From Manihot esculenta (taxonomy: Eukaryota; Streptophyta; Magnoliopsida; Malpighiales; Euphorbiaceae): a stretch of DNA of 64,000 nt. Position numbers and translations under genes: made by a program. Under the pieces are notes generated by a model that did no database searches, was not told the DNA's origin, and saw only the letters and a list, made by a program, of their open reading frames with translations. The first letter of the stretch is position 1; every line of letters begins with the position of its first letter. The stretch covers positions 3,935,734 through 3,999,733 of the forward strand of contig NC_035178.2 of the NCBI RefSeq assembly GCF_001659605.2, given 5' to 3'. Shown here piece after piece: positions 11,505-23,285 of the stretch.

Positions 11505-13421
11505 ATTTAAAAAACTTAAAAATTTTTAAATTCTCAAAAATGCTAAAATTCTATTATTCTCATAAATAATTTATTCAAATTAACTAAAGTCAGTAATTTT
11601 TTATTTTTGACTAACAACAAAGATTACATTATAAATTATAAATATAATAAAATAATAAAGTAAAAATCATAACGAATTTAAACTATATATAGTCTAGTCT
11701 CTTGATTATATATTTTCAAAATAAAATTTTAATACAGTATCTGTTTAAAATTTAAGATCATGTAAAATATATCGGAAAGAGATTGGATGAAAGCAAAAAG
11801 TAATATGCAAAATAGATGGGTTGCCGTAATTTGAGATTGGTAATAATGAACATTTAAAACTATGATGATTACTAGTGGCCACCAAACTAACAAGAAAGAA
11901 ATAAAGGACCTAACTCATATACCCCATAAATTAATATTGGTTGAAATGACAACAAAAACTCCTTTCACACTTTATGTCAAGTTTTTGTCGGCAATTATTG
12001 CTCACTAAACTATGCCATTTCTCATGATTTCACACCCCCTTTGCACATCCCAACCAGGCCCATCCTATGCATTGCTCGAGTTGAGGTACAATTATTGAGA
12101 AAAATAAAATTAAATATCATAGATTCTCGAATTAAATATTTTACTATAATTTAAATTCAGATAAATTGATATTATTACTGGTTAACCTAATTAACGGGGT
12201 GGAGGTTGGAGTTATTAGAAGCAGAATGGAAAGCGAGGATGCATGATTGACTCAGCCTACACCTTTATAGGTTTTGAGAACTCAACAATTTGATGGGGTT
12301 GCTGACATGTCGTTTTCTCATGCATCGAGAGGTCAAATAGTTAAGAATTATTAGTGGTCTTTTTTCGATTTGCATTCTCAACCATCAAAAAAGTTCATAT
12401 CTACTCCCTCCAAATCCAATTATTAAAGCATTTGCATCTCTGATTATGATTTATAATCGAATCATCTTCACTAAATCTTACATAAACTTGATTTTATATA
12501 TTGTCTAGTTCTGTAATTTGGGAGGCCTAGTTATTAACATTAAACAGAAAGGGCATAAATAGGTGCTAATGTTAGTAAAGAGCATGGAAATGAAATGGTA
12601 GTAAAAGTTAATGAACTCAAAGCACTCGATCAATTATATAATTTCGCAAGAAATAAAAAAAATATATCTAATCATCGGTTACATAGAGCCTACACTAGAA
12701 TTTTATAGAATCACTGTATCGTACCACCACCACAGTTATCATCATTTTATTTCATTTTTGTCTTCTTGATAATAGTTAAAGAGAACCTCATTTTTCTATT
12801 TTCCAGCTGCAAAATACTTGCATTCGGCTCGGCTGTTACCCCAAAGGCTGGATCTTAATGGAAGCAATGCCGCGAGCTCCAAAGCATCCAATGCATCGGC
12901 CCCGCTAGGCCATTAGAAATTAGGAGAAATTAGGCTCAAATGCCTCATTACTAAGCTAGAAATCCAGAACCCAAATAAATTAGATGGCATAAATTTTCAT
13001 ACTTTTCAAGGAATAATTGAATAAAGCAATTTGAACCCAAATCTTATTAGGCCTCCTGTTCCCTCCTAAGTTTTCAGAACCCTACCCTCGGCCTTGAGCA
13101 TTAGCAGTTCTCCCTCCATATCATAGCTTAAAATATCTGTAACTTTACATTGAGAGGCACGTCCATGGCCAGGCCCATAGCTCAGTAACTACGGGTCACA
13201 TCCATGGCCAAGGGCCCTAGTCGTTCTGATCGACATTGTAACTTCCAAATTACAAACTGGTAGCAAACTCACACGCCGAGCGCCTTGGCAGTCATGCAAA
13301 TCGCTTCTGTCACCAGAAAGAGCTGGCATGCTTCGACTCATCACGCACATCCTGCAGTCCACTAAAGCCACAACACGGCTCAATTGCTCAAAGCAAGTTA
13401 ATAGCCAAAGACTAACACCCC

Positions 13422-13428
13422 TATATAG
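13422..13428 (+). promoter_or_regulatory. Probable TATA box of the glycine-rich protein gene
   Basis: TATATAG inside CCCTATATAGCCC lies about 190 bases before the ATG at 13614. The spacing allows a 5' UTR of about 150 bases. It is the only TATA-like word in this GC-richer stretch. Confidence 0.5.
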
Positions 13429-13613
13429 CCCTTCTAGGCGACACTCAAAAGACCACCCAGCACTAATTTTTCTTTTATTGCATTAGCTATACACTTCCGC
13501 AGGTGTCTACACAAAATCGAGGGTAAGCAAACTTCCAATTTTCATACACCCATCTGTGTCGTTCTTCTAAGCTTTTGTTTCTAATTTTCTTTGCGACTTA
13601 GCGCGAAAGAGTC

Positions 13614-13946
13614 ATGAAAACACAAAATGCCGTCTCATGGGGTCTCGTCTTTCTGGGGTTTGGGCTCTGTAGTTTTGTGTTTCTTCAAGCCAAGGAAGGG
13701 AGGTCGCTCAATGACGTGGGTCGTATGGGCGATGAAAATAAACAAATGCATGGTGTAAAGCCTGGCTATCTAACATTTGCTGGTGGTTACGGGGCAGGGT
13801 CAGGCGGAGGTTTTGGCTATGGTTCGGGTGGTGGGGCCGGATGGCCTGGTTTCGGAGGAGGTCCCGGAAAAGGCGGTGGAATAGGCATCGGTGATGGTGG
13901 GTATGGGCCAGGTGGGGGCAAAGGCGGTGGTTCTGGACAAGGTTGG

Positions 13947-13981
<35 letters not shown>

Positions 13982-14252
13982 TGGCAATGGCATGGGGCAA
14001 GGTGGTGGTTATGGTTCAGGCGGTGGAACTGGTGGTGGGTTTGGCGGAGGCGGAGGAGGCGGCTACGATGCTGGTCATGGTGAAGGAGGTGGATTTGGCT
14101 CAGGCACAGGATATGGTAATGGTGGTGGAGGTGGAGGTGGAGGTGGAGGTGGAGATGGCATTGGGGGTGGGGGTGGGGGTGGAGGTGGAGGCGGAGGCGG
14201 AGGCGGTTACAGAACCTACGGTTCTGATTCTGGTACGAAACACAGGTCTTGA
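13614..14252 (+). CDS. Secreted glycine-rich cell-wall-type protein
   Basis: Single-exon gene for a 212-residue protein. A hydrophobic signal peptide spans about 8-26 (WGLVFLGFGLCSFVFLQA), followed by a short polar stretch (about 27-55) and then a Gly-rich body of GGX, GYG and GGFG units running to about residue 197. Three low-complexity blocks stand out: an (NG)n run at about 111-126, and two near-pure glycine tracts in the last third. It ends with a basic Tyr-containing tail, YRTYGSDSGTKHRS. Such proteins are thought to be structural wall components; that role follows from the class, not from a motif. The repeats open long frames in other phases and on the other strand, which I treat as shadows. 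Repeat length may vary between alleles. Confidence 0.85.
13946..14205. repeat. In-frame (GGCAAC)n and (GGTGGA)n coding repeats
   Basis: A GGCAAC/GGCAAT array codes for alternating Asn-Gly at about 13946-13992. Later GGTGGAGGT and GGGGGTGGG arrays (about 14121-14205) code for polyglycine. All are in frame with the glycine-rich gene, and length change in units of three or six would keep the frame. Confidence 0.85.
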
Positions 14253-15034
14253 CAGGATAAGATGGAAATTTCGACATTTCACCCAAGTTCTTTTTTTTGC
14301 CAGACATTTCACCCATGTTGAACTACAATCAATAAGGATAAAATTTCTCCAGTTTGGTCGCTTATGTTTGTTTGTCAAGGTAAATTCCGTTCTATCCTCT
14401 AATAAATATTAAATAATTGGTTACACCAACATAGACCAATCGGACGATAAAATATTCCGAAACAACCAGAACATACGTTCAACAAATTATTTTCGTGATC
14501 TCAGTTAAATTGCGTCATGTTTTGTCAGATAAATTTAGAACTATGGGCAATCCTAAACCATACTACCTGTCACATTCTTTTCTAAATGATTAAATAAAGG
14601 AAACGTCGGCCATCAACTTTTCCCCCAATAATTCTAAACGTGAGGGGTTCTGTTAACTGAATTTAATTGAATTTTCTAGTTTCAAGTATTTGACTGACAA
14701 GTGCTATCACGGTGCTACTCTCTTGCACATTACTTCACGTAATTCCAACATTGCAATCTTGTTAATAACTCATACCCAGCAGTTCAACCAAATGAAACAT
14801 TACAGATAAATAAAGCAAAAGGCAGAGCATCAACATCAATGTGATAATTGACAATCCCAAGCATCTGGGGAATGAATAAAATGACACACATATATACATG
14901 TGCGGATATTCACAATACATAATGTTCTTTATTATCACAACACAACATTTAGAGAATATACATAGTGTCGAATAATTGATAGTATGACTGACAAGAACCC
15001 TGCAGCAAATTTACTTGACAATTAAGACTTATCT
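14253..15034. other. Spacer downstream of glycine-rich gene and ACBP3 gene
   Basis: No gene seen. It holds the 3' ends of two convergent genes, the glycine-rich protein (+) and ACBP3 (-). If the alternative last exon of ACBP3 (15035-15116) is used, the ACBP3 3' UTR falls here. Confidence 0.5.
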
Positions 15035-15116
15035 TCACTTGTTTGTGGTCATGCAAATGAGAAACTCCCTGTGATTGCGAAGGTCAAACAGTGCAGAGTG
15101 CTCATCGATCTTTAGC
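15035..15116 (-). other. Possible alternative last coding exon of ACBP3
   Basis: On the minus strand a good acceptor (AAATTCCAG) precedes GCTAAAGATCGATGAGC. Joined to exon 4 cut at the GTAAGA donor that overlaps the TAA stop, the frame stays open for about 27 more codons and ends in FLICMTTNK before TGA. Alternatively this may be a 3' UTR exon or nothing. Transcripts would decide. Confidence 0.4.
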
Positions 15117-15940
15117 CTGGAATTTCACACTAAATTTGGTTATATGCAGTAATGTGATTTGTTCTATTAAAATTACTGGAAGCATGATAGGAATTGTAAG
15201 TTTGGGTTTGGAGAAGTCAACTAATCCAAAGACCAAGAAACATTCATAATCAAAGAATTTTTAATCACTAATTTTTTTTTTGAAAAGATTAATCACTAAT
15301 TAATAAAGTGTTCAAATGACTAGATTTATCCTTTGCACAACAGGAGTCATATAATATATTAAATCATTCAGGATGAAGACAGATTTTTAAGTAAACATTT
15401 TAAATTATAACAAAACATTAGCTCCACTTCATTACAGGCTTGGCTATGAATATTACTAGGAATGCTTCACTGTTTATACCAGAACTTGCAAAATTGATAC
15501 ATGAGAATATTAATGATTGTATTTTAGTATTTGAATCATATGAACCTAAAACAAAGAATCATTAAATGTTAAACAAGAAAATTAATCAGGCAGTTGGATA
15601 AGGAATGAAGATAAAATCCCTCCAATTTTCCAACATACCAGGGTTGATTCAGCCTTGCAGAGTGCACCAGAAATTTATATTATTACAAATTTACATAATA
15701 TATTTGTTGTTTTGTGAGTCATGCTTACAATTTTACATAATTTATGTGAGACTTGTGGCAAATAACAAGAGAACTAGCTTCAAACTATTAGTTCAACCTT
15801 CTGTGATCCAAAGCATAAATTTTGGTTTAATGTCTTGCAGAACTAACTTTCCTTGTTTTTCAAATGTCCAGGTTTGCCTATTCTCAACAACAGATAAGGA
15901 GTAGAACATTGAAGAACATGCAGTATGCACATACCCTGTC

Positions 15941-18273
15941 TTACGAGTTTGGGCCTCCAGTAAAATTATTTTTCTCAATATCAGGCAGCACCTCTGGGTT
16001 TCTACAGGAGATAACATTGACAGAGACATGATACACGAAAACAAAAGTAAAATAAAAAAATAAAACTTAATAGAAACAGCTGGATAAACAAGTTCCATAC
16101 TTACCTTTCCTCTGCAATATTTGGATGATAGGATGAAGGAGTAATTAACTCTGAAGCCACAGCACTGGTACTTGTTGCTTCAGATGATCCTGGTCCTGGG
16201 TTGCTATCAGCCTGTAATGTAACATTAACCAGATATTATATCTAGGACAGAAAGCTACCGCAGGAACTAAACCTGCTATATGCCTTAGTGGCAAATACTT
16301 ACAGTAGATTTGTATTCCATCCAACCTGGGACTTTATCTGACACAAGGTCGATATACTTTTCCATAGCCACCTCTTGATTCATGTTTCCCAGCCTTTGCC
16401 AAGCATTCCTTGCACAACGTAACTGCCCTCCATCACTCATACATAGCAGCTGTCAACCCTGTTATTATAACTAACTATCAAACTATACCTGAGTAATTCG
16501 GTAGAGGCAGGCCTTGTTTCGAATGTTCATTTCTTTTTGGTCACGTGGTCAAATTTCCTAGTGGAAGATTATACAAGTGGTTGACTTCCTAGAGTTTTTA
16601 ATTGTATGCTAAGCTGTCTGCATTTTGGCCAATGGCAATACCTGAGCCATCACTATTCAGGATTTTATGGAAGAGGGAAAAGTATGCGCAGGCACTAGGC
16701 AATAACAAGCCTAAAAGAGGCTGACAAGGGCTATTGCCGCCTGAAATTTTAATTTTTAAGTGGGAGTAGGTTGAATTTATTTTCAATAGACTGCCACATT
16801 TAGTCCTTGATTTCACTTATTAAGTATATGTAAATGTTGCATCTATCACCACTAGGCACATAAGCATGGGGTAGATGGTCATATTTGGAGCCCAAGGGAA
16901 CATCTCAGACTTGCCAAATGAAGACAAAAGGGAATTGATATAGTTTTTCCCTAGATACAAGACGACACAAAGAGGACACACATAATTACGTACCCCTACG
17001 TGGATTACTAATGGTTTCAATTGTATTCTTTCTTTCTTTCTTTTTCTGGACTCTAGCCTGGGAGCGTTTTATGTCCACTTGGTTTTAACTTCTAGTAGTT
17101 CACCTCATCTTGTATTGCAAATATTTTATGCACAACCTACCACTTCCATAATTCAAACATTTTGATTAGCATTTTCCTTAATTTATCAGCATTGGAATAC
17201 CACTTAGCTAAATATTTAGTGTTAAATGTCTCAAGTATATCCCCATAATCAAAGTCATGCATCTAGCATTCATTTGGTCGATTTAACAAAAGAGAGAGAG
17301 AAAGATGTTGTATGAATTCACAAAAACTTTCTGAAGCAAATACTAAACCAATAACATAATCAGAAAAGAGGTAGTCAAAGTAAAAGAAAGTTTAATACCA
17401 CTTGGCGCGGGCAGTAACTTTGAGAGCCATAGGAGGCTGCTCGCGGCAGGGCCCCTCGGTAGCTATCTTATGAAGCCCATACAATTCCATTTGCACATCG
17501 TTCCCTGCGCTTGTCAAACCTCCATCCTTATCTCTGTGCTCCACAAACTTGACTGCCTTTGCAAAAACCTGTTCCAACTCACTCCTCTCAATCCCCTCCC
17601 AATCATCCTCGTCGCTATCAATCTCTATTTTCTTCACTTCAGCCTTTTCCGTTCCTCTACTCTTCACGACCCGAATCTCCTCAGATTCTTCTACTACATC
17701 TTTTTCAACGGAGAATTCCACTCCAATTGGCTCAATTTCTCTGTTTTCTATATCATTAAAACATCTTCCTTCAATAACGTTGTCAGATTGTTCAATAGCA
17801 TTCTTATCATCTCCGACTTCTCTACTTAGTTTAATCTCTGCTACGCTCTTCCCCAACCTATCCTCCGACAACTCTTCCTCTTTCTTTAAACCTTCTTCGG
17901 TTGATTCTGGAGGCAATTCACGGCAGTCAGTTTCAATTGCTTCATCTCGGTTCACCAATTTCCCAACCTTCTCAACCTCAACTGGTTCAACAAATTCATC
18001 AACCTGCTGAAAAACTTCTTCAACCAACTCGACTCTCTTCTCGCTCTTAATTCCCTGAACCTTCAAACTTTCAAAATGCTGCAAATCCTCCACGATGCTA
18101 TCATCAACATTTCCAGAAATGCTCTCATTCTGATTAATAATTTGACTCTTAGACAGCTGTGAGTCGCGATTAGAATCGCCACCAGCCATAGCTATTGAAA
18201 CAAGTTTTGCTATAATAAAAGAGAAAAGCACAGCAACAATAGCCGTGACAAAGAGCTCTTGAAGCAGCTCCAT
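15941..18273 (-). CDS. ACBP3: Acyl-CoA-binding domain protein 3 (ACBP3-like), 4 exons
   Basis: Binds long-chain acyl-CoA esters through an ACB domain; the Arabidopsis ACBP3 is extracellular/endomembrane and linked to phospholipid turnover, leaf senescence and autophagy. Exons on the minus strand are 18273-17399, 16408-16303, 16211-16105 and 16001-15941, giving 382 residues. The N-terminus MELLQELFVTAIVAVLFSFIIAKLVS is a signal or membrane segment and matches the family start. A long acidic Glu/Val-rich linker follows (about 30-222), then the ACB domain at about 224-315 (WEGIERSELEQVF, MELYGLHKIATEG, ARAKWNAWQRLGNM). An in-frame upstream ATG at 18453 would add 60 Ser/Leu-rich residues; I prefer 18273 on resemblance. 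The stop codon overlaps a good donor (TC|GTAAGA); splicing there to 15116-15035 would give a 408-residue form. Confidence 0.93.
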
Positions 18274-18385
18274 GTTTCTTCGTTCCAAGAATCGAAAAAG
18301 AAGATAAAATGGCAGAAGAATATGGAGATAAATGGAGGAGCAAATAGCAGTAGATATAGAAAGGGAACAATAAAAAGATGATTGC

Positions 18386-18408
18386 AGAGAGAGAGAGAGA
18401 GAGAGAGA
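18386..18408. repeat. (GA)n / (CT)n tract in the ACBP3 5' region
   Basis: In the ACBP3 sense direction this is a CT dinucleotide run about 115-135 bases before the chosen ATG. CT-rich tracts near plant transcription starts are common and may act in core promoter function. Confidence 0.8.
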
Positions 18409-21003
18409 TGAGGGGAACCGGGAAAGGGATATTTGCAGTGAAGAGCAAAGCATATTCTGCTTTTAGTTTTGTTAATTACTTTTGCCTTTAGCCAAAATTA
18501 TGAGGCAAGCCGAGTGGGTCCCAGATGGTTGGCGACGTTGGCGAAGTCACGGAGGTGTCCATAAAGCGCCCAAACAGCCAACGATGCGTTTTGCCTTTTT
18601 CGACTTGGTGACCGTTTGCGCTAACTGTCAAATGGCCTTTTAACCTCACTCGCCGCTAAGGAGCGTTTGTTCAGTGGATTTGGACACCATTATTTATTTC
18701 TATTAATTTCCCTTCCCTTTCTTTTCTTCTCCATATGCTCCTCAGTTATAAATATGTTGGAGTAAAAAAACAATTACCAAATTTTATTTATTTTTAATCA
18801 AATTATTTTAATTGAAATTAAATGGTTCATATTATTAATTACTTTTTAAAAATTTTTAATGCATATCAATATTAATAGTAATGTAAAAGATAAATGGTCA
18901 CTTTTGATGCTAAAATTAATTTTATATGAAAATAAATTTAATTATTATTAAATGAAAATATCATATATATGTTTATATATTTAAATATAATTTAATAATG
19001 AATAACCTTATTTTTTGTTATACTGTTAGATTTATAATAACTAAATTATTTGAAAATACGTATACTTTCGTTTTCGGAAGCACAAAGTTCGAACGTGTCA
19101 CACTTTGACTGGCTCAAATACGTCCAGAGTATGTGAAGGAAAAGAGGGGATTTATTTGTTTATTTATTTTAGATTAAGTTTAAATGAGTCTCACTCGCCG
19201 CCAAAGCTCGCACGTTAAATGTGTTGGACTTGAAGATGTTGGAAGGAGGGAGTGGCGAGCTTATCTGAAATCTATTGAGTGGCGGTGGAAACCGGGAAAC
19301 TGGTAAAGGCATCTTTCTTTAATGATGATGAAGGTACTATAAAACACCATTAACGTGACGGTGGATGGGGATAGCTGCGCATGTGGGTCTCTTGGTTTTT
19401 TCTTGGCCCACTTTTAGTCGATCATTTTTTTAGTTTGTCTACAATAACGACTAGAATAAATTGTCGTATAATATATATATTAAAACGCTTTATCTAATAT
19501 CGGTAATTATACCCATTTTGTATAAAAATTTATTATTTTATATAATCGAATATAATGCAATATTGTATTTAAACATAGTTTTTATATTATGACATAAAAT
19601 TCAAGAAATAATCATATTTAATAAATTCAAATAAGTGTAATATTAAACTTGTTATAAAAAATATTTTTAAAAAACTGTTATTTTTTACTCAATTTTAAAG
19701 TTCAAAAAATTATTAGAATTGGGGAGGCAGGATAAATCGGATGCATGATCTTAATAAAAAAGATATAATTAGTGCATTATTAAATTTAAATTTAATAATT
19801 ATGTCATTTCTAATTGAGTCAATTAAAAATAAAATTTTTATAAAAATATCTAAAATCTATAAATGGGTAGATATATATACTAGTGGAATTATGAGAAGTG
19901 AGGAAAAAAGGATTATATATAACTGCTCAAAATTTTAAATTTTTTTTTTTTTTCTAAAAAAGGGCAGGAAGTGGAGAGTGTAGATGATCCGGAGATGAAA
20001 TGGGCTAGGAACTTGAAGACTCTCTGCCAAGTTTCATTATAAATCAGGCCCAATATCGGGCCAACATTGTTACTTGAGAGCATAAAAAAACACACGCAAT
20101 TATATATTAAATAAAAATAGGCATATTCCTATTTAAAACAAATTATTTTTAAGAAAATAATTTATTTTTTGTAAAATTTTTAATTGTAAATAGGGTAATG
20201 CACGTCAAGAATGAAAAGAATAAAGCATCAACATTTTACTATAACAAATAATACTCCTACTAATAATAACAATGGATAACAAAGTTGTTAAGAATGACTT
20301 GAAAATCAAGAAATTCTGCATATGCTTTGCAGTTGACAGAGGGAACAAATTAGCATTTGCATCTCTTGGGAACAAAGGCCTAACTGTGGCTCCTCCAATC
20401 CAAGTAAAACAAAAAAAGGCCGCATTAAGAAACCATATGGCTAGCTAGGTGTCGGTTCAACCATTAATAGATTAGGTTGGGTGAAGTGGGTTGGACTAGC
20501 ATCATGGGTTCCACCACTCCACTTGGGTGCTGACGTGTCTGTGCGATATAACCACCACAAATTAAAGTGAGCTCCAGTTGTATGATTTATCTTCAGAACA
20601 ATTGGCAATTTTTAGTGATTTAAGTCAACACAATTAAGCATCTTATAGACTTTGTAGCTGGAATTTAATGGACGTGTATTTCTTTTTCATTTTAATTTAT
20701 TTTTGATCAAGCAGTACTCATACTAATTTGTTTGCTTTTCAAGTTTTTCATTCATTGTCTACCTTATTTCCTCCAAACCAAACAAGGGGTAGTGGGGAAG
20801 TAGGAGAACGTAACTTCAAAGAGCATGCCCCTATAATTACGAGAACGCGCCTCAAAGAGGAAGCTTCTGAGCAATTCCTAGTGTAGTGATTAAAAGAAGA
20901 ACGGTGGCATTTTTATCATAAGAGCAAACGACGTCGCTCCATTTCCTTCTTTCCGAATCCGAATAATAGGACCATTTTCCAATCCCTTCTGGCTCCCACT
21001 TTG

Positions 21004-21011
21004 GTATAAAA
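21004..21011 (+). promoter_or_regulatory. TATA box of the zinc-finger gene
   Basis: GTATAAAA within TTGGTATAAAAGTAG lies about 125 bases before the ATG at 21131, a normal distance for a plant TATA box with a 5' UTR of about 90 bases. The 5' UTR that follows is purine-rich (GGAAGAAGAAGGAG). Confidence 0.65.
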
Positions 21012-21130
21012 GTAGAGTGGAAATTCTCGCCACTCCTGCTCAACTCATTGTAGGGACAATTCTTATTTCTCCTTTTCAATAATATTGTCTTACTCCAATC
21101 AGGAAAGAGGAAGAAGAAGGAGAAGAAGAG

Positions 21131-21607
21131 ATGGGAGGAGGCAATGGACAGAAGTCAAAGATGGCTCGCGAGAGAAATATGGAGAAGCAAAAAGGAGCTA
21201 AGGGTATTTTTTTTATCCCCTCACAGTTTTCTCTTAATTAAAGACAGCACTCCTTTCTTTGATTAGTTAAATTTTCTGAAGTCTTGATCAATATGGAATG
21301 GTAATTTCTTTTCAATTGATCATGGTCGGATCTGTGTGCAGGAAGTCAGCTTGAATCAAACAAGAAAGCCATGTCGATCCAGGTACCGCCTCTCTGGACT
21401 TGGCTCCAATTTTTCCCCTCCTATAAATTTTCCTCTGCTTTTGCTTTCGGTTTGTGATTGTTTGCGTCTGATGTTGGTGGTGTGCAGTGCAAGGTGTGCA
21501 TGCAGACATTCATTTGCACCACATCAGAGGTGAAGTGCAGAGAGCACGCAGAAGCAAAACATCCAAAATCTGACGTATACGCGTGTTTCCCACACCTCAA
21601 GAAATGA
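21131..21607 (+). CDS. Small SERF-like/zinc-finger protein (At2g23090 type), 3 exons
   Basis: Exons 21131-21203, 21342-21382 and 21488-21607 give 77 residues. The N-terminus MGGGNGQKSKMARERNMEKQKGAKG is the basic SERF/4F5-like stretch. The second half carries a C2H2-like finger: Cys39 and Cys42 (CKVC), His58 and His63 (REHAEAKH), with extra Cys48 and Cys55. It ends DVYACFPHLKK. The whole matches, in layout and wording, the small plant protein family represented by At2g23090, which has a known fold but no established function. Highly basic N-terminus and finger suggest nucleic acid or protein binding, which is inference. Splice sites are canonical and all phases join. Confidence 0.93.
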
Positions 21608-23285
21608 TATGCTGATGGGGGAAAGGAATTTGTAGAGATGGGTTCCAAGATCCCGCTCATATAATCTCATTGTGATCTTTGCAGAGCAGCCCATCCAAAC
21701 TTCTTGGATAGTTATTTATCATGTATTCCGAAATATTTGAGTATATTATTTCCTAATTCCTATGCCTGAATTTCTTATATCGGATGCACACTTCTCTTGG
21801 TGTGGATGTGGATTGTTTTGTTCTAGAATTTAGAGCCGAGTCCTTAAACTGCTTGTTTATGAAGACCAGAAAATCAATTAATTAATCAACTCGATTTATC
21901 CAGGCTGAGAGATAAGCTAGTCAATCCAGTAACACTATAATTGAAAATGAAAGCTTATTTTTCAGCTCCAAAGGTTTGTCGTGTAAAACCATATATTGTT
22001 GGATGGCCTAAATTTCTGCCCTAAAGCAGGGCGGTATAAACTAGATGACGAAATTATGACCAGACACGAAAGCCTCAGAGGTTGCACTTGCTGTCCAGCA
22101 AGTTAAAATAACTCGAGCTCATAAAAATCACATAATTGGCCTTTCTACATATGGGAACATTGTGAGAATTGGAAGAATGATCAACTGCAATTTCGCATTT
22201 CGCTATTCTCTGCACTTCTGACTCGAGAGAAGTATGGATGATTCTGAAAACAAATGTATATAAGTTAATGCAGCTGCCAAATTAAGTTGACATAGCTATC
22301 ATATCAATGTTAGGAAATAGAATACATTTCCTTTTGCTGTTAATGACATGCATTATTGTGGTATAAATGAGCTATATGTTAAAGATTTTCATCAACATGA
22401 GCAAAATAAATTGTTAGCACCAGAACTGTTTTCAGTAGAATAACTTCTAAGAAACTGCTCAAGTTGGTGAAACTGCTTCTTCGGAGTTGGTGCTTGTGAT
22501 CCCAAAGAACATCATATTCGGAAAGTTTAGAGAGACGGCAAAATCCAGGTGAGAGAAATACAAAGTATCTAAGGAATGAAGAAGCAGTAACATGAGAATA
22601 TTAATTCTTCAAATTTATGCCGAAGTGAAACTTACGGAACAAATAATATGACAATTAGTATCAGCTAAAACCCAGAAGGCTTAAAAATAGCCTGCTTGTC
22701 ACAAACGAAACCAATCAAACTGAGACTCAGATTACAAAAGAGGAATCATGAACAATCCTAATCATATAAATTTCAGTTGAAGGAATTTTCTTTTTGGTCA
22801 AAATTCAGAAAAGGATCTCATATGACCTCTGGAGAAACCAGATGCCGGTTATCAGCGTTGATAAATCTGAACTAGGACTTCCTGCTGTGTCTGCAGAAAA
22901 AGATAAATGGCCTCAAATACCAAATGTGAACCTCCAGTAATGGAAAATTACTAAGATGTATTAACTACCTCTGTTTTTTATTAGTAGTCATTTTAGAAGC
23001 CTGATTATATTATAAGGCCCAACCCAGAAACAAGCCCAGATGTATTTTTTGTATTTGCGAAAAATAAAGGAATACTTATAAATTGTAATTGCATTGTTTC
23101 ATTGCGAGGCGGGGGAGCTGCTGCAGCCTACGGTAGCAAAACAATATTAGCATATGGTGGATTGTCTTTAGTTGGTAGTCAAACGATTGAACTAAGATTT
23201 ATCAACTTTTGTGCGGATACAGACGCATCTTGATATAGAAGCTATCAATTTTCTTCCCAGAATTTCCAAATCCGTATCCCACAAA
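21608..23285. other. Spacer between zinc-finger gene and Mpv17-family gene
   Basis: Contains the 3' UTR of the zinc-finger gene and the promoter of the next gene. Just upstream of the latter are GGCCCA/AGCCCA words (about 23017-23038) of the site II kind often seen before plant housekeeping and mitochondrial protein genes. No gene or repeat borders seen elsewhere. Confidence 0.5.

Larger units (their letters stand above)
6820..13613. other. Long AT-rich spacer with repeats and retroelement debris
   Basis: Nearly 6.8 kb without a supported gene. It contains the subtilase promoter at its left end, a GA microsatellite, two TA microsatellites, two copies of an AT-rich dispersed repeat (about 8790-8900 and 9290-9450), a decayed RNase H-like fragment on the minus strand (about 9842-10130), and a direct repeat near 11340/11480. 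From about 12830 the DNA is richer in GC and forms the upstream region of the glycine-rich protein gene. Confidence 0.6.
18274..21130. other. Divergent intergenic region (ACBP3 and zinc-finger gene)
   Basis: About 2.9 kb between two divergently transcribed genes. The outer parts are mixed composition and serve as promoters. The middle, about 18750-20260, is AT-rich with no gene. I see no clear element borders. Open frames here lack support. Confidence 0.5.

Noticed and set aside
13708..14316. His/Leu-rich and Met/Val-rich open frames over the glycine-rich gene
   Set aside because: These are shadows of GGN and GGCAAC repeats read in other frames or on the other strand.
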